Source: Mesorhizobium sp. M3A.F.Ca.ET.080.04.2.1
GTDB lineage: Bacteria > Pseudomonadota > Alphaproteobacteria > Rhizobiales > Rhizobiaceae
DNA: 64,000 nt
NCBI RefSeq assembly: GCF_003952525.1
Contig: NZ_CP034451.1
Coordinates: 5,308,501 to 5,372,500, forward strand
Direction: 5' to 3'
Shown: positions 32,040 through 42,443 of the stretch, piece after piece
Position numbering within the stretch: position 1 is the first letter of the stretch
Layout: each line of letters begins with the position of its first letter
The notes under the pieces: model-generated
Told to the model about the DNA's origin: nothing
The model's database searches: none
The model's input: only the letters and a program-made list of their open reading frames with translations
Translations under genes and position numbers: made by a program

Positions 32040-33044
32040 ATGTCAGCTCTGCGTCCATCGCCGATCGCCGCGACCGTCGACTTCGAGCGCGACGGCGTTC
32101 AGCACGGTTTCTTGCGCCTGCCCTACAGCCGCGACGATTCCGCCTGGGGCTCGGTGACCATCCCGATCTGTGTCGTCCGCAACGGCAAGGGGCCAACGGC
32201 GCTGCTCACCGGCGGCAATCACGGCGACGAATATGAGGGGCCGCTGGCGCTTTACGAGCTCGCCCGCACGCTCGATCCCCAGCATGTCTCCGGCACGGTG
32301 ATCATCGTGCCGGCGATGAACTATCCGGCGTTCCGGGCCGGCAGCCGGACCTCGCCGATCGACAAAGGCAATATGAACCGCAGCTTCCCCGGCCGGCCGG
32401 ACGGCACGGTGACGGAGAAGATCGCCGACTATTTCCAGCGCGAATTGCTGCCGCGCGCGGACATCGTGTTCGACTTCCATTCCGGCGGAAAGACGCTGGA
32501 CTTTGTGCCGTTCTGCGCCGCGCACACGCTGCCGGACAAGGTGCAGGAAGCCAAGGCCTTTGCCGCGGTGGAGGCTTTTTCGGCACCCTTCTCGATGCGC
32601 ATGGCCGAGATCGACACCGTCGGCATGTATGACACGGCGGCCGAGGAAATGGGCAAGGTCTTCGTCACCACCGAACTCGGCGGCGGGGGCACGTCCCGGG
32701 CCGAGACGGTGCGCATCGCCCGCCGCGGCATCCTCAACGTGCTTCGCCATGCCGGCATTGTCGATGGCGCGGTCGAGAAGAGCAGAACCCAGTGGCTCGA
32801 CATGCCTTCGGGCGATTGCTTCGCCTTCGCCGAGGATGACGGCATGATCGAGACAATGGTCGATCTCGGCGAGACGGTGGAAGAGGGCCAGGTCGTGGCG
32901 CGCATCCATTCGATCGGGCGCACCGGCGTCGCGCCTCAGGAGATCAGAGCCAGAATGTCCGGCTTGCTGGCCGCGCGACATTTTCCTGGGCTGGTCAAGG
33001 CCGGCGACTGCGTTTCAGTATTGGCCGTCGAGGTTCTCGGCTGA
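32040..33044 (+). CDS. eutE: N-alpha-acetyl-L-2,4-diaminobutyrate deacetylase EutE (DoeB)
   Basis: 334 residues from the ATG at 32040 (MSALRPSPIAATVDFERDG); an in-frame upstream extension lies inside eutD and is rejected. It has the succinylglutamate desuccinylase / aspartoacylase fold: zinc ligands in GGNHGDEYEG (His, Glu) and the later DFHSGG (His), and NMNRSFPGRPDGT. DoeB removes the acetyl group to yield 2,4-diaminobutyrate, which the aminotransferase and dehydrogenase on the other strand can take to aspartate. It ends 14 nt from a convergent oxidoreductase gene. Confidence 0.93.
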   Translation: MSALRPSPIAATVDFERDGVQHGFLRLPYSRDDSAWGSVTIPICVVRNGKGPTALLTGGNHGDEYEGPLALYELARTLDPQHVSGTVIIVPAMNYPAFRAGSRTSPIDKGNMNRSFPGRPDGTVTEKIADYFQRELLPRADIVFDFHSGGKTLDFVPFCAAHTLPDKVQEAKAFAAVEAFSAPFSMRMAEIDTVGMYDTAAEEMGKVFVTTELGGGGTSRAETVRIARRGILNVLRHAGIVDGAVEKSRTQWLDMPSGDCFAFAEDDGMIETMVDLGETVEEGQVVARIHSIGRTGVAPQEIRARMSGLLAARHFPGLVKAGDCVSVLAVEVLG

Positions 33045-33058
33045 CTCTTGGCAATCCG

Positions 33059-34186
33059 TCAGGCTCGGCGCGAGTCAGGCATCAGGATGCGCGCCACATG
33101 CTCTGCGACCGCCAGGCTGGACGTCAGCCCGGGACTTTCGATGCCGAACAGATTGACCAGACCCGCAACGCCGTGGGTCGGTGCGTCCTGGATGACGAAA
33201 TCACTGTTGGCTTCGCCCGGGCCGGAAAGCTTGGGCCTGATGCCGCTGTAGGCGGGCTGCAGGCTTTCGTCGGCGAGTTCCGGCCAGTATTTGCGGATTT
33301 CAGCATAGAAGCGCTCACCGCGCGATGGATCGACCCCATAGTCAAGCCTATCGGTCCATTCGACATCGGGGCCGAAGCGGGCGGTGCCGCCAAGGTCCAG
33401 CGTCAGGTGGACGCCGAGCCCGCCAGGCTCGGGCACCGGATAGACCAGCCGGGAGAAGGGCGCCCGGCCGGCCACCGAGAAGTAGTTGCCCTTGGCGTAG
33501 CGGAGCGTGGGCAGGAACTGCCGGTCGAATCCATCAAGCGAGCCAGCGAGCGCGACCGCGCCGAGGCCGGCGGCGTTGACGAGACGCGAAGTGGCTATCT
33601 CGAAGCTTTCACCGGTGGTCGCATTGGTCGTCTGGAGAACAATGCGGCCGGCTTCGATGCGGCCCGAAACGATGCGGGTGTTGAGCGACAGCATCGCGCC
33701 ACCTTCCTCGGCGTCGCCGAGCAGCGTCAGCATAAGCGTGTGGCTGTCGACGATTCCGGTCGACGGCGAAAGCAGCGCCTTGGTGCAATACAGCGCCGGC
33801 TCAAGGGTCAGCGCTTCCGCGGCGGCGAGGAGACGCAGATCGCCGACACCGCAGGCTGCGGCATTGGCGTGGATGGTGGCCAACACTGGCTCCTGGGCTT
33901 CATCCGTCGCCACGATCAGCTTGCCGCAGCGCCGATGTGGAACCGCGCGCTCCGCGCAGTAGCGATAGAGCATCTCTCGTCCAGCAAGACAGAACTCGGC
34001 CTTCAGCGACCCTCGAGGATAGTAGATCCCGGCATGGATGACCTCGGAATTGCGTGAACTTGTCTCGGTGCCGATGGCGTCGGCCGCCTCGAGGATAAGC
34101 GTATCGAGGCCTTTCGCGGCCAGGCTGCGCGCAATCGCGAGTCCGATCACGCCGGCGCCGGCAACTACGCAGTCAACCTGTTCCAT
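33059..34186 (-). CDS. FAD-dependent oxidoreductase (L-2-hydroxyglutarate oxidase-like)
   Basis: 375 residues. The N-terminus is an FAD-binding Rossmann motif ([20 protein letters not shown]), then [20 protein letters not shown], very similar to L-2-hydroxyglutarate dehydrogenase/oxidase (LhgO), and [16 protein letters not shown] near the C-terminus. It is cytoplasmic or membrane-associated; a 2-hydroxyacid substrate is likely, but an amino acid or amine cannot be excluded. It is convergent with eutE and lies alone on its strand, divergent from the aminotransferase gene at 34359. Confidence 0.88.
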   Translation of the reverse strand: MEQVDCVVAGAGVIGLAIARSLAAKGLDTLILEAADAIGTETSSRNSEVIHAGIYYPRGSLKAEFCLAGREMLYRYCAERAVPHRRCGKLIVATDEAQEPVLATIHANAAACGVGDLRLLAAAEALTLEPALYCTKALLSPSTGIVDSHTLMLTLLGDAEEGGAMLSLNTRIVSGRIEAGRIVLQTTNATTGESFEIATSRLVNAAGLGAVALAGSLDGFDRQFLPTLRYAKGNYFSVAGRAPFSRLVYPVPEPGGLGVHLTLDLGGTARFGPDVEWTDRLDYGVDPSRGERFYAEIRKYWPELADESLQPAYSGIRPKLSGPGEANSDFVIQDAPTHGVAGLVNLFGIESPGLTSSLAVAEHVARILMPDSRRA

Positions 34187-34358
34187 GCATGTCCCTTCGC
34201 TTGCGCATGCGCTGCGCCGCAGCCCTTAGCAGGGACTATACCGTCTCTGTCGGTCTTGAAAATCTCATGGCGCTATCGATCCTGCCACAGCGGCTCTTGC
34301 GGCCGCATCCCGCCATGATGCATCAAGCAGGCCGCCGCGAATGCAGACAGGAGCCATC

Positions 34359-35735
34359 ATGGACGACAGACCGAATTCCCCTGAAGCCCGCGATATCCGC
34401 TATCATCTGCATGCCTACACCAATGCGCGCAAGCATCAGGAAGCGGGTCCGCTCGTCATCGAAAAGGGCGACGGCATCTATGTCGAGGACATCGCCGGCA
34501 ACCGCTATATCGAGGCGATGGCGGGCCTGTGGAGCGTCGCCCTCGGCTTTTCGGAAAAGCGGCTGGTCGAGGCAGCGACCCGGCAGATGTCGAAGCTGCC
34601 CTTCTATCACGATTTCGGATCCAAGGCGCATGTCCCGCTGATCGACCTGGCAGAGAAGCTGGTGCAGATGGCGCCGGTGCCGATGAGCAAGGCCTATTTC
34701 ACCAATTCCGGTTCCGAGGCCAACGACACGGCGATCAAGATGATCTGGTACCGGTCGAACGCGCTCGGCCAGCCGGCGCGCAAGAAGATCATCAGCCGCA
34801 AGCGCGGCTATCACGGCGTCACCATCGCCTCCGCCAGCCTGACCGGCCTACCGAACAATCATCTTTCCTTCGACCTGCCGATCGCCAACGTGCTGCACAC
34901 GTCGACGCCGCATCACTGGCGCGATGCCGAACCCGGCGAAAGCGAGGAGCAATTCTCCAGCCGGTTGGCCGACGACCTCGAGAAACTGATCCTGGCAGAG
35001 GGGGCGGACACGATCGCCGCCTTTATCGGCGAGCCGATCATGGGCGCCGGCGGCGTCATCGTTCCGCCGGCCGGCTATTGGGAAAAGATCCAGGCGGTGC
35101 TGTCGAAATACGGCATCCTGCTGGTGGCCGACGAGGTGATCTGCGGCTTCGGCCGCACCGGCGAGATGTTCGGCTCGACGACCTTCGGCATCAAGCCCGA
35201 CATCATGGTGCTGTCGAAACAGATTTCCTCCTCCTATCTGCCGATCTCGGCGCTGCTGATCAATGATAAGGTGTTCGATCCGATCGCCGACGAGAGCGAC
35301 CGGATCGGCACCTTCGGCCACGGCTTCACCGGCGGCGGCCATCCGGTCGCCGCGGCCGTGGCGCTGGAAAACATCAAGCTGATCGAGGAACGCGACCTCG
35401 TCGGCAATGCACGCAAGGCCGGCGCGCATCTGCAGGCGCGGCTGCGCAAGCTCGCCGCGCATCCGCTGGTCGGAGAAGTGCGCGGCGTTGGCCTCATAGC
35501 CGCTGTCGAACTGGTCGCCGAAAGGGCGAGCAAGGCGCCGTGGGGCAAGCCGGCCGCGCTCGGCGCGCTGGTCAACGGCTTGCTGCAGCAGAACGGCGTC
35601 ATCTCGCGCAATATGGGCGACGCCATCGCTTTCTGCCCGCCGCTGATCATCACTGAGGCGCAGGTCGATGCCGTGGTCGACGCGTTCGAGCGGTCGCTCG
35701 ATGCGGCCCTGCCGCAGGTTCATCCGAACCGATGA
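34359..35735 (+). CDS. Class III PLP-dependent aminotransferase
   Basis: 458 residues from the ATG at 34359, which has AGGAG upstream. FTNSGSEANDTAIKMIWYR, LVADEVICGFGRTGEMFGS and MVLSKQISSSYLPI (PLP Lys) are the family signatures. It is about as long as, and clearly paralogous to, the ectoine-locus aminotransferase at 19574-20953, sharing stretches such as PPAGYWEKIQAVL. The substrate is unknown; GABA, putrescine or beta-alanine types all belong here. The adjacent ROK repressor is not obviously linked to it. Confidence 0.92.
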   Translation: MDDRPNSPEARDIRYHLHAYTNARKHQEAGPLVIEKGDGIYVEDIAGNRYIEAMAGLWSVALGFSEKRLVEAATRQMSKLPFYHDFGSKAHVPLIDLAEKLVQMAPVPMSKAYFTNSGSEANDTAIKMIWYRSNALGQPARKKIISRKRGYHGVTIASASLTGLPNNHLSFDLPIANVLHTSTPHHWRDAEPGESEEQFSSRLADDLEKLILAEGADTIAAFIGEPIMGAGGVIVPPAGYWEKIQAVLSKYGILLVADEVICGFGRTGEMFGSTTFGIKPDIMVLSKQISSSYLPISALLINDKVFDPIADESDRIGTFGHGFTGGGHPVAAAVALENIKLIEERDLVGNARKAGAHLQARLRKLAAHPLVGEVRGVGLIAAVELVAERASKAPWGKPAALGALVNGLLQQNGVISRNMGDAIAFCPPLIITEAQVDAVVDAFERSLDAALPQVHPNR

Positions 35736-35824
35736 AACGGCCGAGGCTCGCCGGCGATCGGCCAGCCAGCGCAAGTCTTGCTCGCTTCAGCGCGCCACAA
35801 TGTTGATGCCGTTCTTATGGCTGA

Positions 35825-37030
35825 TCAGCCGACCGGCTTCTGCAGCACGTCGAACTGCGGGTTGGTCTCCGAAAAGATCGGCAACGCGGCGGCGCCGAGA
35901 ACGGAAGTGTCCTTGCCGGCGGCGCCGACCAGCACCCGCGGCGTCACCCGCGCGCTGGTCGAGCTGACCGAGAGATGCAGTGGCTCGAGCCGGCTGACGA
36001 GGGCCTCGATGACCGGCAGCGGCATGAAGCCGCCCAGCACCACCGTCTCCGGGTCGAGCGCCATCTCGACCACGTCGATCGCCTGTCGCAGCGGATCGAC
36101 CGCTTCCTGGATCCAATCATCGAGCCGGCTGTCGCCATTTGCCAGCAGCTCTTCGAGCACTTCCGGCGATGCGTGGTCCGGATCGGGCAGATCCAGTCTC
36201 TCGTAAGCCGCGCGCAGGGAGACGTAGCGCTCGAGACAGCCGCGCTTGCCGCAGCCGCAGGGCAGGCCGTCCGGCTTGACGATGATATGACCGATCTCGC
36301 CGGCATTGTGCCGGCTGCCCTTGTAGAGATGGCCGTCGAGAAAGAGGCCGGCGCCGAGCCCGGTTCCAAGGAACAGGTAGACGAAGCTGTCGAGGTTGCG
36401 CGCCACGCCATAGAGCCGTTCGCCAATGGCGGCCGCCGTGGCATCGTTTTCGACAGTCACCGCAATGCCCGTCAGCCGTTCCAGTTCTTCCGCCATCGGA
36501 AAGTCGTGCCAGCCGGGCAGGGCGGTCGGACCGACCGAGGTCATGCCTTCGACGCCGAACGGCCCGGGCATCGCCATGCCGATCCCCAGTAGCCGCGTCC
36601 GGTCCAGGCGCGTGAGGTCGATCAGCTCGCGGGCGATCTCAGCCAGGAGCGGCATTGCTTCGGCCGGCGTCGGACGGTCGACGCTCTTCTCGACGCGCCC
36701 GCGCACCGTGCCGGAGAGGTCGGTTACGACCCCGACGGCGAGCTGATGGTCGAGTTGCAGCCCAATCGAATAGCCGCCATCTGGATTGATGGAATAGGGA
36801 ACAGCCGGCTGGCCGCGGGCACCTCTCAGCGTCGCTTCCGGCCGCAGCAGCTCGGCCTTCTCCAACTCCTCGACAATGTTGGAGATGGTCTGGGACGACA
36901 ACGCGGTCAATCGCGCGATCGCCGCCCGAGACAGAGCGCCGTTGGTACGGATCGCTTCGATCACGACACGCCTGTTGTGAGACTTCGCCTGTTCGAGATT
37001 GGTGCCGGAGATGGCTTTCTTGAGCGTCAT
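35825..37030 (-). CDS. ROK family transcriptional repressor
   Basis: 401 residues from the ATG at 37030 (MTLKKAISGTNLEQAKSHNR). The N-terminal winged helix (NGALSRAAIARLTALSSQTI) is followed by a ROK sugar-kinase fold with GIGMAMPGPFGVEG, VENDATAAAIGERLYG and the zinc motif PCGCGKRGCLERY. An upstream in-frame start at 37252 would cross the intergenic region and is rejected. It is divergent from the glycosyltransferase operon. Repressors of this type respond to sugars or sugar phosphates; regulation of the neighbouring glucan genes is plausible. No clear ribosome-binding site precedes the start. Confidence 0.9.
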   Translation of the reverse strand: MTLKKAISGTNLEQAKSHNRRVVIEAIRTNGALSRAAIARLTALSSQTISNIVEELEKAELLRPEATLRGARGQPAVPYSINPDGGYSIGLQLDHQLAVGVVTDLSGTVRGRVEKSVDRPTPAEAMPLLAEIARELIDLTRLDRTRLLGIGMAMPGPFGVEGMTSVGPTALPGWHDFPMAEELERLTGIAVTVENDATAAAIGERLYGVARNLDSFVYLFLGTGLGAGLFLDGHLYKGSRHNAGEIGHIIVKPDGLPCGCGKRGCLERYVSLRAAYERLDLPDPDHASPEVLEELLANGDSRLDDWIQEAVDPLRQAIDVVEMALDPETVVLGGFMPLPVIEALVSRLEPLHLSVSSTSARVTPRVLVGAAGKDTSVLGAAALPIFSETNPQFDVLQKPVG

Positions 37031-37051
37031 GAGATAGGTACCAGTCAAGGC

Positions 37052-37069
37052 AAGTGTATGATACCACTT
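37052..37069. promoter_or_regulatory. Short inverted repeat upstream of the ROK gene
   Basis: AAGTG-N8-CACTT, 22 nt before the ROK start in an AT-rich stretch. It is a possible autoregulatory operator; arms are only 5 bp, so the evidence is weak. Confidence 0.3.
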
Positions 37070-37189
37070 AAGAAAATCAAGTTGATTTAATTGAGAGCTT
37101 TGAGGGTTGAGGATTGTCGGTCCGGTCCTTTGAGATGGACCCGCGACCCAACATCGATCCGGCTCTACGGCACTGCGGCCAATCGCGCA

Positions 37190-37214
37190 GGAACGATATG
37201 GCGGCTGACGCATT
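37190..37214 (+). promoter_or_regulatory. EcfG/RpoE2-type promoter candidate (ATT variant) for the glucan operon
   Basis: GGAAC (37190-37194), 17-nt spacer, ATT (37212-37214), 31 nt before the glycosyltransferase ATG. Same ATT variant as at 11916-11940. Confidence 0.5.
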
Positions 37215-37244
37215 TTGCTTCCCATCAACAGTTTGAGGGAAGCA

Positions 37245-38303
37245 ATGCGCATCGCCCATGTCGCGCCGCTCTATGAATCCGTTCCTCCGAGACTTTATGG
37301 CGGCACCGAGCGCATCGTCTCGTATCTCACCGAAGCGCTGGTGGAACTCGGGCATGATGTGACGCTGTTCGCGAGCGGCGACAGCGAAACGTCGGCGCGC
37401 CTGGTGCCGGGACGCGATCAGGCCATACGCCTCGATCCAAGACCGAAGAAATCGGAGATCGCCGCGCATCTCGCCATGCTTTCGGACGTCCGTGCGCGGG
37501 CCGGCGAGTTCGACGTCATCCACTTTCACTTGAGTCATTTTCAGCATTTCTCGTTCTTCGAGCACATTGCAGAACGGACGGTGACAACACCGCATGGCAG
37601 GCTCGACTATGTCGATCTCGCGCCGGCCTATCGACGCTTCCCGCGCTTTCCGATGATCTCCATCTCGCACAGCCAGAAGCGGGGATTGCCCGAGGCCAAT
37701 TGGATCGCGACGATCCATCACGGCATCCCGATCGACGCCTACCAGCCCAACTATGACGCACCAGCCGAAGAGCCGTATCTGGCCTTTCTCGGCCGTCTTT
37801 CGCGCGACAAGCGGCCGGATCGGGCGATCGAGATCGCGCGGCGTTCCGGCTTGAAGCTGAAGCTGGCGGCCAAGATCGGCGACGACGACCGCGCCTATTT
37901 CCATGATGAGATCGAAGCGCTCATTGACGGCGATCGGATCGACTATGTCGGTGAGATCGCGGAAGATGAGAAGGCGGAATTTCTCGGCAATGCCGCCGGG
38001 CTCGTCTTTCCGATCGACTGGCCGGAGCCGTTCGGTCTTGCGGCGATCGAGGCGATGGCGTGCGGCACGCCGGTGATCGCCTGGAATTGCGGGGCTCTGC
38101 CTGAGATCATCGATCAAAGCGTGACCGGCTTCGTGGTGGACTCCGCGGACGACGCAGTCGCGATGGTTCCCTCCCTTTTAAGGCTCGAACGGCGACAGGT
38201 GAGGGCGGTCTTTGAAAAGCGGTTTTCGTCGACCAGAATGGCGCGGGACTACCTCACCGCCTATATGCGGTTGAGCGGCGCCCAGGAGGCAAGAGCCTCC
38301 TGA
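37245..38303 (+). CDS. GT4-type glycosyltransferase
   Basis: 352 residues from the ATG at 37245, which has GAGGGA upstream. MRIAHVAPLYESVPPRLYGG has the GT-B N-terminal look, and EPFGLAAIEAMACGTPVIAW carries the Glu-x7-Glu donor-binding motif of GT4. It is probably cytoplasmic and uses a nucleotide sugar, but the acceptor is unknown. It heads a run with an amylo-alpha-1,6-glucosidase-like gene and otsAB, so alpha-glucan or trehalose metabolism under stress is likely. An EcfG-type promoter candidate lies 31 nt upstream. Confidence 0.88.
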   Translation: MRIAHVAPLYESVPPRLYGGTERIVSYLTEALVELGHDVTLFASGDSETSARLVPGRDQAIRLDPRPKKSEIAAHLAMLSDVRARAGEFDVIHFHLSHFQHFSFFEHIAERTVTTPHGRLDYVDLAPAYRRFPRFPMISISHSQKRGLPEANWIATIHHGIPIDAYQPNYDAPAEEPYLAFLGRLSRDKRPDRAIEIARRSGLKLKLAAKIGDDDRAYFHDEIEALIDGDRIDYVGEIAEDEKAEFLGNAAGLVFPIDWPEPFGLAAIEAMACGTPVIAWNCGALPEIIDQSVTGFVVDSADDAVAMVPSLLRLERRQVRAVFEKRFSSTRMARDYLTAYMRLSGAQEARAS

Positions 38304-38341
38304 CCTTCACTGCTTCGGGCGGGAACACGAAGAGGTGATAA

Positions 38342-40504
38342 ATGATGGAGCTCGACGAGCGAAAGCTCGATCCCGCTGTGGCCCTTGCCTCACTCGACGA
38401 AACGGCGCCACGGGAGCCGCACCGGCTGTTCGCTCTCAAGCAGGGTGATTGTTTTGCGGTCGCCGACGCCTATGGCGACATCAGGGGCGCCGGCGACGGC
38501 TTCTTCCGCGATGACACCCGTGTGCTTTCCGAATTCCGGCTGACCGTCGGCGGCAGGCAGATGTCGCTGCTCGGCGCCTCGCTCAGCCAGGACAATGTGC
38601 TGTTCACCAGCAACCTGACCAATCTGCCGATCCAGAGCGCCGCCGGGCGCGATATTCCGCAAGGCGCGATCCATATCGAACGCGTCAGGCTGCTCTGGCA
38701 GGACAGGCTGTTCGAGCGCATCACGCTGTCCAACTACAGCCGCGAGCATTCGACCATCATGGTCTCGCTGCACTTCGCCGCCGATTTCCGCGACATGTTC
38801 GAGGTGCGCGGGTCGACGCGGCCGAAGCGCGGCACGGCGCATGTCGCCAAGACCGAGAAGGAGTCCGTCATGCTCGGCTATGACGGTCTTGACGGACTGC
38901 CGCGGCTGTCGGCGATCTCCTTCTCGCAGGCGCCTGACAAATTGGGGGACAATCGTGCTGACTTCCTGATCGCGGTGACCAAGCGCAGCAAGAAGCTGCT
39001 TTATATCGAAGTCGGGCCGGAAGCTTCCGAGGCTCCCAACCGCGACCGCTTCCGCGCCGCCGCCGCGCGTGCCCGCTTCGGCATGCGCGCCAAGCGCCGG
39101 CACGGCGCCACCATCCGCAGTTCCGGCCGCGTCTTCAATGACTGGGTCGAGCGCGCCCGCGCCGACGTCGCGCTGCTCACCACCGAACTCCCGACCGGGC
39201 CTTATCCTTACGCCGGCATTCCCTGGTTCTCGACAGCCTTCGGGCGTGATGGCGTGATCTCGAGCCTGCAGATGCTCTGGCTCAATCCCGGACTGGCGCG
39301 CGGCGTGCTGGCATTCCTGGCCGAGCACCAGGCGACCGAGACGTCGCCCTTCAGCGACTCCCAACCCGGCAAGATCATGCATGAGACGCGCAAGGGCGAG
39401 ATGGCGGCGCTGCGCGAGCTTCCTTTCGGCCGCTACTATGGCGGCGTCGACACCACCCCTCTCTACATCCATCTCGCCGCCGCCTATGCCGACCGCACCG
39501 GCGACATGGCCTTCATCGACAAGCTCTGGGGATCGCTCAAGGCGGCTGCCGAATGGACGGAAGAGGCCAGCCGCGCCACAGGTTTCGTCACTTATCAGCG
39601 CGCCGCCGAGTCCGGTCTCGCCAACCAGGGCTGGAAGGACAGCTTCGATTCCGTCTTCCATGCCGACGGGCGCATCCCCAAGGGGCCGATCGCGCTGGTC
39701 GAGGTGCAAGGCTATGTGTTTGCCGCCTTCCGAGGGCTTGCGGCACTCGCACGCCGCCGCGGCGAGTTTGCGGATGCCGAGCATTGGGAAAACCGCGCCG
39801 AGGAGATGCGGCTGGCCGTCGAGCGCGACTTCTGGATGGACGATCTCAACTTCTACGCTCTTGCCATCGACGGCGATGGCGAGCCCTGCAAGGTGCGGAC
39901 CTCCAATGCCGGGCATCTGCTCTTTGTCGGCCTGCCGCAGCCGGAGCGCGCCAAGACCGTCGCCGAGCAATTGCTGTCGGCCTCCTTCCATTCCGGCTGG
40001 GGACTGAGGACGCTCGCCGATGACGCCATCTTCTTCAATCCGATGTCGTATCACAACGGCTCGATCTGGCCGCATGACACGGCGCTCTGCGGCGTCGGCC
40101 TGGCCCGCTATGGCGAACGCGAGAGCGTGGTGCGGCTGATGAGCGGCACGTTCGAGTCGGCCGTGCATTTCAACATGAGGCTGCCGGAACTGTTCTGCGG
40201 CTTCACCCGGGCGCCCGGCGAGGCGCCGATAGCCTATCCTGTCGCCTGTTTGCCGCAGGCGTGGTCGGCGGGCTCCGCCTTCATGCTGATGCAGGCCTGC
40301 CTCGGCCTGGAAATCGACGGCTGGAAGGGCGAATTGCGGGTCACGCGTCCGAGGCTGCCGATCGGCATCGACACGCTTACGCTCCGGCATTTGAGCGTCG
40401 GCGACAAAGCGGTGGATCTCACCTTCCAGCGGGTCGGCGACCGCGTGGTTGCTTTCCTGTCCGACCGCCATGAGGGCCAGGTGCCGCTCATCGTAAGAAC
40501 CTAG
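38342..40504 (+). CDS. Amylo-alpha-1,6-glucosidase-like protein (glycogen debranching type)
   Basis: 720 residues. The N-terminal domain (GDGFFRDDTRVLSEFRLTVG) is the bacterial glycogen-debranching N-terminal type; the C-terminal (alpha/alpha)6-barrel-like region includes PWFSTAFGRDGVISSLQMLW, LPFGRYYGGVDTTPLYIHLA, NQGWKDSFDSVFHADG and NPMSYHNGSIWPHDTALC. Such proteins hydrolyse or process alpha-glucans or related sugars. Codons ATGATG at 38342 follow GAGGTGATA. The gene lies 38 nt after the glycosyltransferase and before otsA, which suggests turnover of glucan or recycling of glucose in a stress-sugar pathway. Confidence 0.9.
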   Translation: MMELDERKLDPAVALASLDETAPREPHRLFALKQGDCFAVADAYGDIRGAGDGFFRDDTRVLSEFRLTVGGRQMSLLGASLSQDNVLFTSNLTNLPIQSAAGRDIPQGAIHIERVRLLWQDRLFERITLSNYSREHSTIMVSLHFAADFRDMFEVRGSTRPKRGTAHVAKTEKESVMLGYDGLDGLPRLSAISFSQAPDKLGDNRADFLIAVTKRSKKLLYIEVGPEASEAPNRDRFRAAAARARFGMRAKRRHGATIRSSGRVFNDWVERARADVALLTTELPTGPYPYAGIPWFSTAFGRDGVISSLQMLWLNPGLARGVLAFLAEHQATETSPFSDSQPGKIMHETRKGEMAALRELPFGRYYGGVDTTPLYIHLAAAYADRTGDMAFIDKLWGSLKAAAEWTEEASRATGFVTYQRAAESGLANQGWKDSFDSVFHADGRIPKGPIALVEVQGYVFAAFRGLAALARRRGEFADAEHWENRAEEMRLAVERDFWMDDLNFYALAIDGDGEPCKVRTSNAGHLLFVGLPQPERAKTVAEQLLSASFHSGWGLRTLADDAIFFNPMSYHNGSIWPHDTALCGVGLARYGERESVVRLMSGTFESAVHFNMRLPELFCGFTRAPGEAPIAYPVACLPQAWSAGSAFMLMQACLGLEIDGWKGELRVTRPRLPIGIDTLTLRHLSVGDKAVDLTFQRVGDRVVAFLSDRHEGQVPLIVRT

Positions 40505-40545
40505 AACAAGACTTCCCAAGGCACATCCGGCAATCGAAAAATGTC

Positions 40546-40570
40546 GGAACCGATACCCGTGCCGTGCGTT
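40546..40570 (+). promoter_or_regulatory. EcfG/RpoE2-type promoter candidate for otsAB
   Basis: GGAAC (40546-40550), 17-nt spacer ending in C, GTT (40568-40570), 80 nt before the otsA ATG. It fits GGAAC-N16-CGTT fully. Confidence 0.65.
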
Positions 40571-40649
40571 TGCCAACTTAGACCGGTCTCCCGGTAGCCG
40601 GCAAAAACGAAAACAAAGAGCGGACAGCCGGAGGCAACCTGGCACTTCA

Positions 40650-42443
40650 ATGACACAGTATGGCGTCGACCTTTTGTGGGTCCTTATCCTTGCAAGTCTC
40701 GGACTCTCCGCTTTCGCGATCTTTCTTTCAATATCCAGGCACCATCGTCAGCATTCAAAGGCGGCGACCATACTTGCCTCGGGTGACGATGTCGCTTCGG
40801 AAGCCGCGCGCAAGGTGTTGCGCGAATTCGAGAAGAACGGCCAGTCCGTCGACGCAGCACTCGTTACCTGGTCACCGGAAACGCTGCGCAAGATCCTCGC
40901 AGAGGACTTGCCGGACGCGCAGGTGATCGTCGTCTCCAACCGCGAGCCTTATATCCACAACGAGAACAACGATGGCGGTGTGGAACTGGTGGTTCCGGCG
41001 AGCGGACTGGTCTCCGCGCTCGAGCCGATCACGCGCGCCTGTGCCGGCACCTGGATCGCCTATGGCGGCGGCAGCGCCGACCATGTCGTCGTCGACAGGC
41101 ACGATCGCGTGCAGGTGCCGCCGGACGATCCTTCCTACACGCTGCGCCGGGTCTGGCTGACGGACGACCAATATCAGGGCTATTACCTCGGCTTTGCCAA
41201 TGAAGGCTTGTGGCCGCTGTGCCATATCGCCTTCACCCGCCCGATCTTCCGCGCCTCCGATTGGGAAGCATATGAAGCCGTCAATCGGAAATTTGCCGAC
41301 ACGGTGGTGGCCGAGGCGACCAACGAACGGCCGATCGTGCTGGTCCAGGACTATCACTTCGCACTGTTGCCGCGCATGATCCGCGAGCGCCTGCCGGAGG
41401 CGATCGTCATCACCTTCTGGCACATTCCCTGGCCGAATTCGGAAGTCTTCAGCATCTGCCCGTGGCGCGAGCGTATTCTCGACGGGCTGCTGGGCAGTTC
41501 GATCATCGGCTTCCACACCCAGTTCCACGCCAACAACTTCACCGAGAGCGTCGACCGCTTCATGGAGAGCCGGATCGAACGCGCCGATGCCGCCGTGTCC
41601 TATGGCGGCCAGACGACGCTGGTGCATGCCTATCCGATCTCGATCGAATGGCCTGTCGCGCTACTGAAAAACCTGCCGTCGGTCGAGGAGTCCCGAGAGC
41701 ACGTCCGCGAGCGGTTCGGCATTCCGGCCGATGCCAAGCTCTGCGTCGGGGTCGAGCGTCTCGACTATACCAAGGGCATCCTCGACCGCTTCCATGCGCT
41801 GGAAGAGCTGTTCATCCGACACCCGGAAACGATCGGCAAGGTGGTGTTCCTGCAGATCGCGGCGCCCAGCCGCGGCACACTGCCGGCCTACAAGCAGTTG
41901 TATGAGGAATGCCTGCGCCTCGCCGATGAACTCAACGAGCGCTATGGCAACGAGACCTACCGCCCCGTCGTCATGGTGGCCGAGCATCATTCCCAAAAGG
42001 GTGTCTACGAAATCTACCGCGCGGCCGATATCTGCCTGGTGACCAGCCTGCATGACGGCATGAATCTGGTGGCCAAGGAGTTCGTCTCGGCGCGCGACGA
42101 CGAGCAGGGCGTTCTTCTGCTCAGCACCTTCGCCGGTGCGTCGCGCGAGCTGCTGGAGGCGCTCATCGTCAACCCTTACGACGCGGCGACGATGAGCGAG
42201 ACTATGCTGCAGGCGCTGACCATGGGGCCGGACGAACAGCGCGAGCGCATGCGGCGCATGCGCGAGATCGTGCGCGACAACAATGTCTATCGCTGGGCCG
42301 GCAGCATGCTGCTCGACGCGGCACGACTGCGAAAGCGCAGCGAGCTCGACCGGGTCACGGCCTTGTCCGACCGGTTGGCGAACCCCAACGACGACAATGT
42401 CGTCTCCATCTTCGAACGCAGACAGGCAGCCGGTTACCGATGA
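40650..42443 (+). CDS. otsA: Trehalose-6-phosphate synthase with N-terminal membrane anchor
   Basis: 597 residues. Residues about 8-29 form a hydrophobic helix ([20 protein letters not shown]), followed by a 60-residue linker, and then a GT20 synthase domain from [12 protein letters not shown], with [48 protein letters not shown] and [13 protein letters not shown]. Common OtsA enzymes of about 470 residues lack this anchor. It makes trehalose 6-phosphate from UDP-glucose and glucose 6-phosphate. Its stop overlaps otsB as ATGA. A strong stress promoter candidate precedes it. A GGAGG lies rather far (15 nt) before the ATG. Confidence 0.94.
   Translation: MTQYGVDLLWVLILASLGLSAFAIFLSISRHHRQHSKAATILASGDDVASEAARKVLREFEKNGQSVDAALVTWSPETLRKILAEDLPDAQVIVVSNREPYIHNENNDGGVELVVPASGLVSALEPITRACAGTWIAYGGGSADHVVVDRHDRVQVPPDDPSYTLRRVWLTDDQYQGYYLGFANEGLWPLCHIAFTRPIFRASDWEAYEAVNRKFADTVVAEATNERPIVLVQDYHFALLPRMIRERLPEAIVITFWHIPWPNSEVFSICPWRERILDGLLGSSIIGFHTQFHANNFTESVDRFMESRIERADAAVSYGGQTTLVHAYPISIEWPVALLKNLPSVEESREHVRERFGIPADAKLCVGVERLDYTKGILDRFHALEELFIRHPETIGKVVFLQIAAPSRGTLPAYKQLYEECLRLADELNERYGNETYRPVVMVAEHHSQKGVYEIYRAADICLVTSLHDGMNLVAKEFVSARDDEQGVLLLSTFAGASRELLEALIVNPYDAATMSETMLQALTMGPDEQRERMRRMREIVRDNNVYRWAGSMLLDAARLRKRSELDRVTALSDRLANPNDDNVVSIFERRQAAGYR

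Noticed and set aside
38390..40645. 751-codon leftward ORF opposite the amylo-glucosidase-like gene
   Set aside because: Antisense shadow; the rightward protein has conserved motifs through its length.
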